A stretch of DNA of 7,733 nucleotides from an uncultured Collinsella sp. (GCA_900757265.1 CAAENW010000112.1:1-7733), one strand, 5' to 3'. Numbered from the stretch's first letter, positions 1 to 7,050 are shown. Translations and numbers: made by a program. Notes: generated from the letters alone by a model not told the origin.

Positions 1-925
1 AGTCGGTATCGGTCACAAACTCTGTAACCGGATGCTCCACCTGCAAGCGCGTGTTCATTTCCATAAAGTAGAAATTGCCGTCGTCCGAATACAGGAACTC
101 GATGGTACCGGCTCCTTCGTAGCCAACGGCACGAGCCAGGTCGCGCGCGGCCTTGTGCATACGGGCACGAATATCATCGCGTCCGTCGAGGCACGGCGCG
201 GGGCTCTCCTCGATCAGCTTTTGGTTGCGGCGCTGCACCGAGCACTCGCGCTCGCCGAGCGAAAACACATGGCCCTGCTTATCGGCCATAATCTGTACCT
301 CAACGTGATGCGCCGGCGCAACGAACTTCTCCATGTAGCACTCGCCGTCGCCAAAAACGGCCTCACCCTCGGCACGCGCCTCGATGAACGCCTTTGCCGC
401 ATCTTCCACGCGCTCGACCTTGCGAATACCGCGACCGCCGCCGCCCGCGCGCGCCTTAATAAGCACGGGGCAGCCGATGCGCTCGGCCTCGGCCGTTGCT
501 TCCTCGGGGCTTTTGAGCAAATCGCAGCCCGGCACGATGGGCACGCCCGCAGCAGCGGCCGTTCGGCGTGCGGCGTCCTTGTCGCCCATGCTGTCGATCA
601 CCTCGGCCGAAGGACCGACAAACGCCAGACCGAACTTGTCGCAGTCGCGCACGAAGCTCGCCTTCTCGGAAAAGAAGCCATAGCCGGGATGAATTGCCTT
701 AGCTCCCGACTTTACGGCACAGGTGAGCACGGCATCGTCGTTGAGGTAGCTCTCGGCAAGACGCGGGCCGCCGATGCAATACGCCTCGTCGGCAAGCTGC
801 ACGTGTAGCGCGTCCGCATCGGCCGTGGAATAAACGGCGACGGTCTTGATGCCCATATCGCGGCACGCGCGGATAACACGGACCGCGACTTCGCCGCGGT
901 TGGCGATGAGCACTTTGTCGAACAT
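1..925 (-). CDS. accC: Acetyl-CoA carboxylase, biotin carboxylase subunit (partial, C-terminus beyond window)
   Basis: Biotin carboxylase uses ATP and bicarbonate to carboxylate the biotin on AccB, the first half-reaction of malonyl-CoA synthesis. The first 308 residues are present of a family that is usually about 450 long; the rest lies beyond the left edge, so this is an edge truncation and not a broken gene. The N-terminus MFDKVLIANRGEVAVRVIRA is typical. The ATP-grasp part shows Lys116, Lys157 before a glycine-rich loop (GGGGRG, 161-166), His207 in HHVEVQ, Glu276, and FMEMNTRLQVEHP (287-299) with Glu289, Asn291 and Arg293, matching known E. coli catalytic and metal-binding residues. The start ATG lies 10 nt after the fabZ stop; a GGAAGG ribosome site directly follows that stop codon, so translation is probably coupled. 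Last gene of the operon in view; accD and accA are expected next. The AccC assignment rather than a pyruvate or propionyl-CoA carboxylase subunit rests on context plus sequence. Confidence 0.96.
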   Translation of the reverse strand, partial: MFDKVLIANRGEVAVRVIRACRDMGIKTVAVYSTADADALHVQLADEAYCIGGPRLAESYLNDDAVLTCAVKSGAKAIHPGYGFFSEKASFVRDCDKFGLAFVGPSAEVIDSMGDKDAARRTAAAAGVPIVPGCDLLKSPEEATAEAERIGCPVLIKARAGGGGRGIRKVERVEDAAKAFIEARAEGEAVFGDGECYMEKFVAPAHHVEVQIMADKQGHVFSLGERECSVQRRNQKLIEESPAPCLDGRDDIRARMHKAARDLARAVGYEGAGTIEFLYSDDGNFYFMEMNTRLQVEHPVTEFVTDTD

Positions 926-935
926 GGAGCCTTCC

Positions 936-1358
936 TTAACTTTCGTGCATGAGTGCAAAAGACATATCGGCGCGGCAGCAAACCTCACCGTTGACGCTCG
1001 CAGTACCCGTCGCAAAGCGGAACGGCCCGCGCGCACGCGTGATGGAGCACACTAGATCCACCGTGTCGCCCGGGCGCACCGGACGCTTAAAGCGCACCTT
1101 GTCCAGACTCGTGTAGAACGGCGTCGCGCCGCGCGCCTCCTCATCGCCCATCAGCAGCACGCAGCAGTTCTGGGCGAGCATCTCGCACTGAATCACGCCG
1201 GGAACGACCGGGTTTCCCGGAAAATGTCCCTGCAAAAAGTACTCGTCGCCTGTAATCGTGATCTTGCCGTGGGCCTCGTCGCCCACCAGCTCGGCTTCGT
1301 CGAGCAAAAGCATCGGCTCGCGATGCGGTAACAGCTTCTTGAGCTCTTCTTTGTTCAT
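936..1358 (-). CDS. fabZ: 3-hydroxyacyl-ACP dehydratase FabZ
   Basis: Dehydrates 3-hydroxyacyl-ACP to trans-2-enoyl-ACP in the elongation cycle; cytosolic hotdog-fold enzyme. The predicted product has 140 residues, normal for FabZ. The N-terminal LLPHREPMLLLDE block and the QGHFPGNPVVPGV block are diagnostic; the catalytic pair is His45 and Glu59, 14 residues apart as in E. coli FabZ (His54/Glu68). The ATG at 1358 is chosen because AGGTGA lies about 6 nt upstream and the protein then begins MNKEELKKLLPHREP. An in-frame GTG at 1367, immediately after the accB stop, would add three residues and cannot be excluded. The gene is in the same reading frame as accB, separated by TAG and three codons. 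It ends in TAA, the only non-TAG stop among the complete genes here. No FabA- or FabN-like isomerase gene is in view, so the route to unsaturated fatty acids cannot be judged. Confidence 0.96.
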   Translation of the reverse strand: MNKEELKKLLPHREPMLLLDEAELVGDEAHGKITITGDEYFLQGHFPGNPVVPGVIQCEMLAQNCCVLLMGDEEARGATPFYTSLDKVRFKRPVRPGDTVDLVCSITRARGPFRFATGTASVNGEVCCRADMSFALMHES

Positions 1359-1367
1359 GGATATCAC

Positions 1368-1841
1368 CTATCCGATCCTCATGAGGCAGCTGCCAAACTC
1401 CACGAGGTCGCCGTCGGCCACGCAGATCTCGAGCACCTCACCGTCTGCCTCGGCCGTCACCTCGTTGAGAACCTTCATGGCCTCGATGATGCAGAGGGTC
1501 TCGCCGGCCTTGACCTTGGAGCCCACGCGCACAAATGGCTCGTCGCCCGGCGCAGGGGCAGCATAGAAGACGCCCACCATGGGAGCAGTCACCTCGGTGC
1601 CCTTGGGCTCCGGCGCGGCGGCAGGTGTCTGCGTGGCGGGTTCCGGTGCGGCAGGCGCGACTGTGGGAGCTGCAACTTGAGCGGCCATGGCGCTCGGCAT
1701 AGGCATGGGCACGGCAACCGGCTGCGCCACACTCGCGCGCTCGAGTTCGACCGCGGTGCCATCGGGCTCCTCAACGCGTACGCGCGTGAGGCCGCGGTCC
1801 TCCATCACATCGGCTATCTCGGCAAGTCTTTTGGAATCCAT
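1368..1841 (-). CDS. accB: Biotin carboxyl carrier protein of acetyl-CoA carboxylase
   Basis: Carrier subunit of acetyl-CoA carboxylase: its biotin swings between AccC and the carboxyltransferase. The predicted product has 157 residues, normal for AccB. Residues 1-36 form the N-terminal segment (MDSKRLAEIADVMEDRGLTR), residues about 37-80 are a flexible Ala/Pro-rich linker, and residues about 82-157 are the biotinyl domain. The biotin site is EAMKVLNE, with Lys123 as the acceptor. APMVGVFYAAPAPGDEPFV (86-104) is the usual start of the domain. The ATG is 3 nt after the fabF stop, with GAGGAG 7 nt upstream inside the end of fabF. The stop is TAG, and the frame continues open into fabZ. Lys123 is the expected substrate of the BirA encoded at the right edge of this window. 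Confidence 0.97.
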   Translation of the reverse strand: MDSKRLAEIADVMEDRGLTRVRVEEPDGTAVELERASVAQPVAVPMPMPSAMAAQVAAPTVAPAAPEPATQTPAAAPEPKGTEVTAPMVGVFYAAPAPGDEPFVRVGSKVKAGETLCIIEAMKVLNEVTAEADGEVLEICVADGDLVEFGSCLMRIG

Positions 1842-1844
1842 GCT

Positions 1845-3092
1845 CTAGCTCCTCGTATATCTACGCAGCGCGATGGCGGCGTTGTGCCCGCCAAAGCCCA
1901 GGTTGGTCGAAAGCGCCCAGGTAAGGTCGGCGCGAACCGCGCGATTGGGCGTGTAATCAAGATCGCAGGCGGAATCGGGCGTGTGGTAGTTAATGGTCGG
2001 CGGCACCACGCCCTGCTCGAGTGCCATGGCGCAGGCCATGACCTCGATGGCCCCCGTGGCACCGATCATGTGCCCCGTCATCGACTTGGTCGACGAGACA
2101 TGTGCGGCGCGCGCCGCGTCCTCGCCGAGCGCTCGCTTAATGCCCGCCGTCTCGGACGAATCATTAAGCTTGGTCGAGGTGCCGTGGGCATTGATGTAGA
2201 GGCCCTCGGAAGGCTTGACGTCGCCCTCGGCCACCGCCAGCGATATCGCGCGGGCAATGCCGGCGGCCTCGGGATCGGGACTCGTGATGTGATAAGCATC
2301 ATCGGTGTTGCCGTAGCCCACGACCTCGGCATAAATGTGCGCACCGCGCGCCTGCGCATGTTCCATGCTCTCGAGTACCAGCACGCAAGCGCCCTCGCCC
2401 ATCACAAAGCCGTCGCGGTCTGCATCGAACGGGCGGCAAGCCGTCGCAGGATCGGGGTTGGTGGTCAATGCGCGGCAGGACGTAAAGCCTGCAACGGCAT
2501 CGGGGATAATGGCCGCCTCGGCGCCGCCCGCGAGGATCGCGTCGGCATAGCCGTGCTTGATGGCGCGGAACGCCTCGCCCACCGCATGGGCCGAGGTCGC
2601 GCAAGCAGTCACGACTGGCAGGGTCGGTCCCTTTGCCTTGTGGCGGATCGCGATATTGCCCGAAGCCATGTTGGGGATCATCATCGCAATCATATAGGGC
2701 GATGCGCGGCGAGGTCCACGATCGGCGATCGTGTGGACGTTGTCGACGAGCGTCGTCATGCCGCCCACGCCCGAGCCCACGTAGACGCCCAGGCGCTCAC
2801 GATCGATGGCGCCTTCGACATCAAAGCCCGCATCGTGCATTGCCTCGTCCGAAGCCGCCATCGCAAACTGAACGCAGGGGTCCAGATGCTTGGCGTCACG
2901 CTTGCCAAAGTACTCGTTGCCGTCAAAGCCCTTGACTTCGGCCGCCACCTTGACGGTAAACGCATCGGTATCGAAGTGCGTGATCGGGCCGATGCCACAG
3001 GTCCCGGCGCACATGGCCGCCCAGGTGGCAAGCGCGGTGTTGCCGAGCGGCGATACGGCACCGATGCCGGTGATTGCACCTCTCGGTTCCAT
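1845..3092 (-). CDS. fabF: 3-oxoacyl-ACP synthase II FabF
   Basis: Elongating condensing enzyme: joins acyl-ACP and malonyl-ACP with loss of CO2. The predicted product has 415 residues, the usual length. The Cys-His-His triad is clear: Cys164 in VVTACATSAHAVGEA, His303 in INAHGTSTKLND and His341 in KSMTGHMIGATGA, almost exactly the E. coli FabF positions (163, 303, 340). The C-terminal NLGFGGHNAAI block is also typical, and the thiolase fold appears intact. The ATG at 3092 is chosen because GAGGAG lies 6 nt upstream; the adjacent in-frame ATG at 3095 would leave only 3 nt. A TTG at 3110 is in frame but precedes the ribosome site and adds residues the family lacks. The gene lies 39 nt after fabG, in the same frame. 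It ends with TAG, one codon before the accB ATG. FabF is preferred over FabB by length and by the second KS gene (fabH) in the operon. Confidence 0.97.
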   Translation of the reverse strand: MEPRGAITGIGAVSPLGNTALATWAAMCAGTCGIGPITHFDTDAFTVKVAAEVKGFDGNEYFGKRDAKHLDPCVQFAMAASDEAMHDAGFDVEGAIDRERLGVYVGSGVGGMTTLVDNVHTIADRGPRRASPYMIAMMIPNMASGNIAIRHKAKGPTLPVVTACATSAHAVGEAFRAIKHGYADAILAGGAEAAIIPDAVAGFTSCRALTTNPDPATACRPFDADRDGFVMGEGACVLVLESMEHAQARGAHIYAEVVGYGNTDDAYHITSPDPEAAGIARAISLAVAEGDVKPSEGLYINAHGTSTKLNDSSETAGIKRALGEDAARAAHVSSTKSMTGHMIGATGAIEVMACAMALEQGVVPPTINYHTPDSACDLDYTPNRAVRADLTWALSTNLGFGGHNAAIALRRYTRS

Positions 3093-3098
3093 CATGGT

Positions 3099-3104
3099 CT
3101 CCTC
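3099..3104 (-). promoter_or_regulatory. Ribosome binding site deciding the fabF start
   Basis: GAGGAG on the minus strand. It sits 6 nt before ATG 3092 but only 3 nt before ATG 3095, and it lies inside the extension that a TTG start at 3110 would produce. This favours ATG 3092 and a 415-residue FabF. Confidence 0.7.
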
Positions 3105-3131
3105 ATCCAAGCCGTTCTTCGGCCCTGGTTT

Positions 3132-3905
3132 CTACATCGCCATTCCGCCGTCGACGCGCACGACCTCGCCCGTAATGTAAGCAGCCGCATCGCTCGCTAA
3201 AAAGCGCACCACGCTGGCCACTTCCTCGGGACGTGCCATGCGCTTAAGGGGAATCTGTTCCTCGGTTGCCGTACGCACCTTCTCCGAGAGCTTTGCCGTC
3301 ATATCTGTCTCGACAAACCCGGGGGCGACCGCGTTCGCTCGTACGCCACGAGGCGCAAGCTCGCGCGCCACCGCCTTGGTAAGCCCTATCACGCCCGCCT
3401 TGGAAGCAGCGTAGTTGGCTTGCCCGGCATTGCCCATCAGGCCCACGACCGAGCTCATGTTGACGACGCAACCGCCGCGCTGGCGCATAAAGGTCTTGGT
3501 GAGCGCGCGCGTCATATTGAATGTTCCCTTGAGATTGACATCGAGCACGCGATCGAATGCGTCATCGCCCATGCGCATGAGCAGGCCATCGCGGGTGATG
3601 CCGGCGTTGTTGACGAGCGCCCAAATGGAACCAAAGTCGTTGAGGACCGCTTCCACGCACGCGTTGACGGCAGCGGGATCGGCCACGTCGCATTGATATG
3701 CGCGTGCCGTGGCGCCAACCGCCTCACAGGCTTCGCACGTCTTGCGCGCCGCATCGACGCTGCCGGCATAGACGACGGCGATATCAAAGCCGTCCTCCGC
3801 CAGACCGACAGCGCAGGCGCGGCCGATACCCCGCGAGCCGCCCGTGACCAGTGCCACGCGACGTGAGTCGTTGCGCTCGAGCGCGCCGTTGTTCAAGTTG
3901 CCCAT
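3132..3905 (-). CDS. fabG: 3-oxoacyl-ACP reductase FabG
   Basis: NADPH-dependent reduction of 3-oxoacyl-ACP to 3-hydroxyacyl-ACP; short-chain dehydrogenase fold. The predicted product has 257 residues. The cofactor loop is TGGSRGIG (21-28) and the NNAG motif is at 99-102. The catalytic tetrad is Asn124 (NLKG), Ser152 (MSSVVG), Tyr165 and Lys169 (YAASK). The block MGNAGQANYAASKAG and the C-terminal TGEVVRVDGGMAM are FabG hallmarks rather than generic SDR features. The protein begins about a dozen residues earlier than E. coli FabG (MGNLNNGALERNDSRR precedes the first strand); this start is kept because AAAGGA lies 5 nt upstream and no later Met fits. The gene lies 30 nt after fabD in the same frame; an in-frame TAA in that gap closes off any fabD read-through. 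The stop is TAG, followed by 13 open codons into fabF. Confidence 0.96.
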   Translation of the reverse strand: MGNLNNGALERNDSRRVALVTGGSRGIGRACAVGLAEDGFDIAVVYAGSVDAARKTCEACEAVGATARAYQCDVADPAAVNACVEAVLNDFGSIWALVNNAGITRDGLLMRMGDDAFDRVLDVNLKGTFNMTRALTKTFMRQRGGCVVNMSSVVGLMGNAGQANYAASKAGVIGLTKAVARELAPRGVRANAVAPGFVETDMTAKLSEKVRTATEEQIPLKRMARPEEVASVVRFLASDAAAYITGEVVRVDGGMAM

Positions 3906-3935
3906 GTCATTCCTTTCGGGTTACAGCCCTGTAGA

Positions 3936-4862
3936 CTATGCGAGCTCGTCGGCAATAGCTGCGACCTGCTCGGCCGTTTCGCACGAATACACGCGAACGT
4001 CGCTCAGCGTACGCTTGACCAGGCCCGACAGCGTTTTGCCAGGGCCGACCTCAATAAACGTGTCGATGCCCTGATTCTGCAGAGTATGCAGCGTGTCGAC
4101 CCAACGAACGGCATGACTCACCTGATTGGCCAAGACATCCGATGCCGCTCGCGGGTCCGCCGGATAGGGCGCCGCCGTCATGTTTGCCATGACCGGAATC
4201 AGCAGCGGTGACGGCGCGTGGCCGGCTTGGATATACGTCGCCAGCCCCTCAGTCGCCTCGGCCATATAGGGGCTATGGAATGCGCCCGACACCGCGACTT
4301 TCATAGCGCGGCCGCCAGCCTCTTTTACTAGGACGTCGAGCTCCTGCAGCGCCTCGGGCGCTCCGGCAACAACCGTCTGCTGCGGACTGTTGTAGTTGAC
4401 CGGCCAGCAGTCCTCGCCGGCCTGTTTTGCCAGGTTCTCGACTTGCGCCGCATCGAGCTTGATGACGGCGCGCATGCCGCCCGGATGGCGCTCGGCAGCC
4501 GCGGCCATCAGCGCCGCGCGCTCGCACACGAGCTCAAAGCCCGCTCGCGTATCGAACGCCCCCGCAAAGGTGAGCGCGGCGACCTCGCCAAGCGAAAAAC
4601 CCGCACAGGCGGCAGGTACCACGCCGCGCTCACGCAGGGCGGCAGCCGCTGCCAGATCGTGAACGAACACGCACGGCTGCGTGTTCTCGGTCTGCGAGAG
4701 TTCCTCCTTGGAGGCGCTTCGGCACTGCTCACTGGTCCCCGGGCGCACCTCGTCGACAATGGCGAACACCTCGGCAGCCGCCGGCGATGTCTCGATCAGG
4801 TCGACGCCCATCGCGGGATGCTGGGCACCCTGACCGGCAAATAGAAACGCTACGCTACCCAT
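3936..4862 (-). CDS. fabD: Malonyl-CoA:ACP transacylase FabD
   Basis: Transfers malonyl from CoA to AcpP, supplying the extender for FabH and FabF. The predicted product has 308 residues (E. coli FabD has 309). It begins MGSVAFLFAGQGAQ, the family's signature start. The nucleophile is Ser90 in GFSLGEVAAL; Arg115 (CERAALM) and His196 (SGAFHSPYM) are the substrate-binding Arg and catalytic His. The C-terminal VGPGKTLSG motif is also present. The nucleophile elbow reads GFSLGE instead of the classical GHSxGE; GLSLGE occurs in streptococcal-type FabD, so this position tolerates change. The frame is open further upstream, but that extension is Arg-rich and lies inside fabK, so ATG 4862 is preferred. 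It overlaps the end of fabK by 13 nt; a modest GAAGGG site about 9 nt upstream sits within fabK codons, so translational coupling is likely. Confidence 0.96.
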   Translation of the reverse strand: MGSVAFLFAGQGAQHPAMGVDLIETSPAAAEVFAIVDEVRPGTSEQCRSASKEELSQTENTQPCVFVHDLAAAAALRERGVVPAACAGFSLGEVAALTFAGAFDTRAGFELVCERAALMAAAAERHPGGMRAVIKLDAAQVENLAKQAGEDCWPVNYNSPQQTVVAGAPEALQELDVLVKEAGGRAMKVAVSGAFHSPYMAEATEGLATYIQAGHAPSPLLIPVMANMTAAPYPADPRAASDVLANQVSHAVRWVDTLHTLQNQGIDTFIEVGPGKTLSGLVKRTLSDVRVYSCETAEQVAAIADELA

Positions 4863-5794
4863 GCGGACGCACCCTTCAGGACATGCTCGGCGCCATCGAC
4901 CAGATCGTCGACGATTTCGCGTGCGCTCTGGCGTTCGTTGACCATGCCGGCAATCTGTCCGCACAAAAACGAACCCTCTTCGTAATTTCCGTCCTTTGCG
5001 GCTTTACGAAGCGCGCCCGTGCCCATGGCCCCGAGCTCCTCGGGGCTTGCGCCCGCCGCCTCGTTCTTGGCATACACGTTGGTGAAGGGGCTCTTGAGGG
5101 CGCGAACCGGATGTCCCGTCGAGCGACCGGTCGCACGCGTCGACGTATCGCCTGCCTTGAGCACCAGCTCTTTGTACTGTTCGGATACGGTGCACTCGTT
5201 TGCGACCAGAAAGCGTGTTCCCACCTGGACGCCAGCAGCGCCGAGCATAAAGGCGGCCGCCACACCACGGCCATCGGCCACGCCGCCCGCCGCCACCACA
5301 GGGATATCGACCGCATCGACAACCTGCGGCACCAATGCCATCGTCGAGGTCTCGCCAATATGGCCGCCTGATTCGGTGCCCTCGGCAACCACGGCAGTGG
5401 CTCCGCGACGCGCCACGAGACGCGCCAGCGCCACCGAGGCAACAACCGGGATGACCTTGATGCCCGCCTCGTTCCACGCCTTCATGTACTTGGTGGGATT
5501 GCCGGCACCCGTCACGACGACCGGCACCCGCTCGTCAATCACGACCCGCGCGACCTCGTCGGCAAACGGGCTCATGAGCATAACGTTGACGCCAAAGGGC
5601 TTATCCGTCCTGGCGCGCAGCTCGTGAATCTGGTCGCGCAGCCAGTTAGCGTCGGCGTTCATGGCCGCGATAATCCCTAAGCCGCCCGCCTCGGACACGG
5701 CAGATGCCAGCGAGGCGTCGGCAATCCAGGCCATACCGCCCTGGAACACGGGCTTTTCGATGCCGAGTAGATCGCAGAGAGGAGACTTGAGCAT
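4850..5794 (-). CDS. fabK: Enoyl-ACP reductase II, FMN-dependent FabK
   Basis: Reduces trans-2-enoyl-ACP, the last step of each cycle, using FMN and NAD(P)H in a TIM-barrel fold related to nitronate monooxygenase. The predicted product has 314 residues. Motifs include FQGGMAWIADASLASAVSEA near the N-terminus, VTGAGNPTKYM (about 94-104), the signature EGTESGGHIGE (138-148, with the conserved His145) and AAGGVADGRGVAAAFMLGAA (168-187), which forms the phosphate-binding part. The nitronate monooxygenase family is similar, but the operon position between acpP and fabD makes FabK far more likely. Two starts are possible: GTG 5797 shares one base with the acpP stop, and ATG 5794 is the next codon; GGAG lies 5 and 8 nt upstream respectively, and the ATG is taken. 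The stop is TAG, located within fabD. FabK enzymes are known to be insensitive to triclosan, unlike FabI; no FabI or FabL gene is in view. Confidence 0.95.
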   Translation of the reverse strand: MLKSPLCDLLGIEKPVFQGGMAWIADASLASAVSEAGGLGIIAAMNADANWLRDQIHELRARTDKPFGVNVMLMSPFADEVARVVIDERVPVVVTGAGNPTKYMKAWNEAGIKVIPVVASVALARLVARRGATAVVAEGTESGGHIGETSTMALVPQVVDAVDIPVVAAGGVADGRGVAAAFMLGAAGVQVGTRFLVANECTVSEQYKELVLKAGDTSTRATGRSTGHPVRALKSPFTNVYAKNEAAGASPEELGAMGTGALRKAAKDGNYEEGSFLCGQIAGMVNERQSAREIVDDLVDGAEHVLKGASAWVA

Positions 5795-5796
5795 CA

Positions 5797-6033
5797 CTAC
5801 TTCTCCAATGCCGCCTCGACCGTATCGGCGAACTCGCCGACCGTCTTGGGGTTCTCCTCGGTATCGAGCTGGATGCCAAACTCATCCTCGACGGCGACGA
5901 GGATCTCGACGGTGCCCAGGCTGTCGAGGCCGATCTCCTCGAGCGTGGACTCGGGCTTCATCTCGACGTCGTCAAGACCGGCGGTCTCGCGGATAACATC
6001 GCAAACGCGCTCGAAGGTCTTCTGATCTGCCAT
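5797..6033 (-). CDS. acpP: Acyl carrier protein
   Basis: Small acidic carrier that holds the growing acyl chain on a phosphopantetheine arm. The predicted product has 78 residues. The attachment site is Ser38 in EEIGLDSLGTVEI, within the four-helix ACP pattern; helix II continues EILVAVEDEFGIQLD. The residue two after the serine is Gly40, where most bacterial ACPs have Asp (DSLD). The ribosome site AAAGGAG lies 7 nt upstream of the ATG, one of the strongest in the cluster, fitting a protein needed in large amounts. It follows fabH by 52 nt. The gene ends TAG, and the next codon in frame is TGA, giving a tandem stop that overlaps the fabK start region. The phosphopantetheinyl transferase (AcpS) that would activate it is not in the window. 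Confidence 0.97.
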   Translation of the reverse strand: MADQKTFERVCDVIRETAGLDDVEMKPESTLEEIGLDSLGTVEILVAVEDEFGIQLDTEENPKTVGEFADTVEAALEK

Positions 6034-6085
6034 GGTAGTTCTCCTTTGTTTGTGCCCTAGGGGCGTTTTTATTTCCTATGTGCGA

Positions 6086-7045
6086 CTACTTCCAACGAAG
6101 CAGATAGCCACCTATATCCAGGCCGGCGCCAAATCCAACGAGGGCGATGGTGTCGCCCGCATTCAGTGCGTTGGTGCGCGCCAGCCGATCAAGCGCAAAG
6201 GGAATGCAGGCGCTCGAAATATTGCCGGTCTCGCGCAGCGTTCGAACCACGCGCTCGCCTGGCACGCCGAGGCGCTTGACTGCCTGGCTCAGGATTCGTT
6301 CGTTAGCCTGATGGAATACAAAATGGTCGATGTCTTCGACCGAAATGCCCGCATCGCTCGCAAGCTTATGAACCGTGTCACAGATGGCGTTGACGCCGAA
6401 CTTGAACACACGGCGGCCATTCATGGACAGCACGCTCTCGCTATCTACGGAGGCCTTAAACGGCGAGGTGCCGACCAGTCCGGGAACGCGCAACGTCTCG
6501 ACGTCGGGCGCCGTCGAAAGCTCAACGGCAAGGGGGCTGTCTCCCCCGGCCTCAATCACCGCGGCGCCTGCCCCATCGCCAAAGAGCACGCAGGTGGCGC
6601 GGTCGGTCCAGTCGAGCGCGCGCGTCATCTGCTCGGCGGCAACGACAAGCACATGCTTGGCTCGTCCTCGGGCGATATAGCCCTCGGCAACATCGAGCGC
6701 AAATACGAAGCCGGCGCAGGCCGCCGAGACATCGAAGGCAGGGCACGTCGCGCCTAGTCGCTCAGCAACGGCACACGCCTCAGCGGGAACAAGATGGTCA
6801 CCCGTCGTCGTCGAGCAGACGATCAAATCCAACTGGCTCGCGTCGATTCCGGACACCTGGAGTGCCCGCTCGCTCGCCGCTACGGCAAGGTCATCAAGTG
6901 ACTCGGTGGTGCAGACGTGGCGGCTCTTGATACCTGTGCGGGTAAAAATCCACTCATCCGAGGTATCGAGGAACTCGGACAGCTCGTCATTGGAAACACT
7001 GCGCTTAGGAAGCGCCGAGCCCGTTCCAAGAATCGTGAAACCCAT
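6086..7045 (-). CDS. fabH: 3-oxoacyl-ACP synthase III FabH
   Basis: Starts fatty-acid synthesis by condensing an acyl-CoA primer with malonyl-ACP. The predicted product has 319 residues, close to E. coli FabH (317). The catalytic triad is Cys110 (DVSAACAGF), His245 (FVFHQANERI) and Asn275 (ETGNISSACIP), matching E. coli Cys112/His244/Asn274. The N-terminal SDEWIFTRTGIKSR and the GDGAGAAVI block are also FabH hallmarks. The frame is open to 7102, but ATG 7045 is the start: an AAAGGAGGT ribosome site ends 5 nt before it and the protein then begins MGFTILGTGSALPKRSVSND, the family's usual N-terminus. First gene of the cluster, reading away from birA; its upstream region carries the paired 19-bp repeat. 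Whether it prefers acetyl-CoA or branched primers cannot be told by eye. Confidence 0.96.
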   Translation of the reverse strand: MGFTILGTGSALPKRSVSNDELSEFLDTSDEWIFTRTGIKSRHVCTTESLDDLAVAASERALQVSGIDASQLDLIVCSTTTGDHLVPAEACAVAERLGATCPAFDVSAACAGFVFALDVAEGYIARGRAKHVLVVAAEQMTRALDWTDRATCVLFGDGAGAAVIEAGGDSPLAVELSTAPDVETLRVPGLVGTSPFKASVDSESVLSMNGRRVFKFGVNAICDTVHKLASDAGISVEDIDHFVFHQANERILSQAVKRLGVPGERVVRTLRETGNISSACIPFALDRLARTNALNAGDTIALVGFGAGLDIGGYLLRWK

Positions 7046-7050
7046 CACTA

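Noticed and set aside
32..808. 258-codon plus-strand open frame opposite accC
   Set aside because: It is antisense to the strongly conserved biotin carboxylase reading frame, shows no family motif, and has a shadow-like composition.
1677..3200. 507-codon plus-strand open frame opposite accB and fabF
   Set aside because: It begins with TTG, is rich in His, Arg and Gly without any recognisable domain, and lies entirely antisense to two clear genes. Long antisense frames are expected opposite GC-rich coding DNA.
4863..4964. N-terminal extension of fabD starting at 4964
   Set aside because: The 34 added residues are Arg-rich, lie in the coding region of fabK in another frame, and precede the family's canonical start MGSVAFLFAGQGAQ.
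6052..6070. Possible plus-strand terminator (GCCC-TAG-GGGC followed by TTTTT) between acpP and fabH
   Set aside because: The stem is only 4 bp, and no plus-strand gene ends here. On the minus strand the order is reversed, with an A-run before the stem, so it would not terminate fabH transcription.
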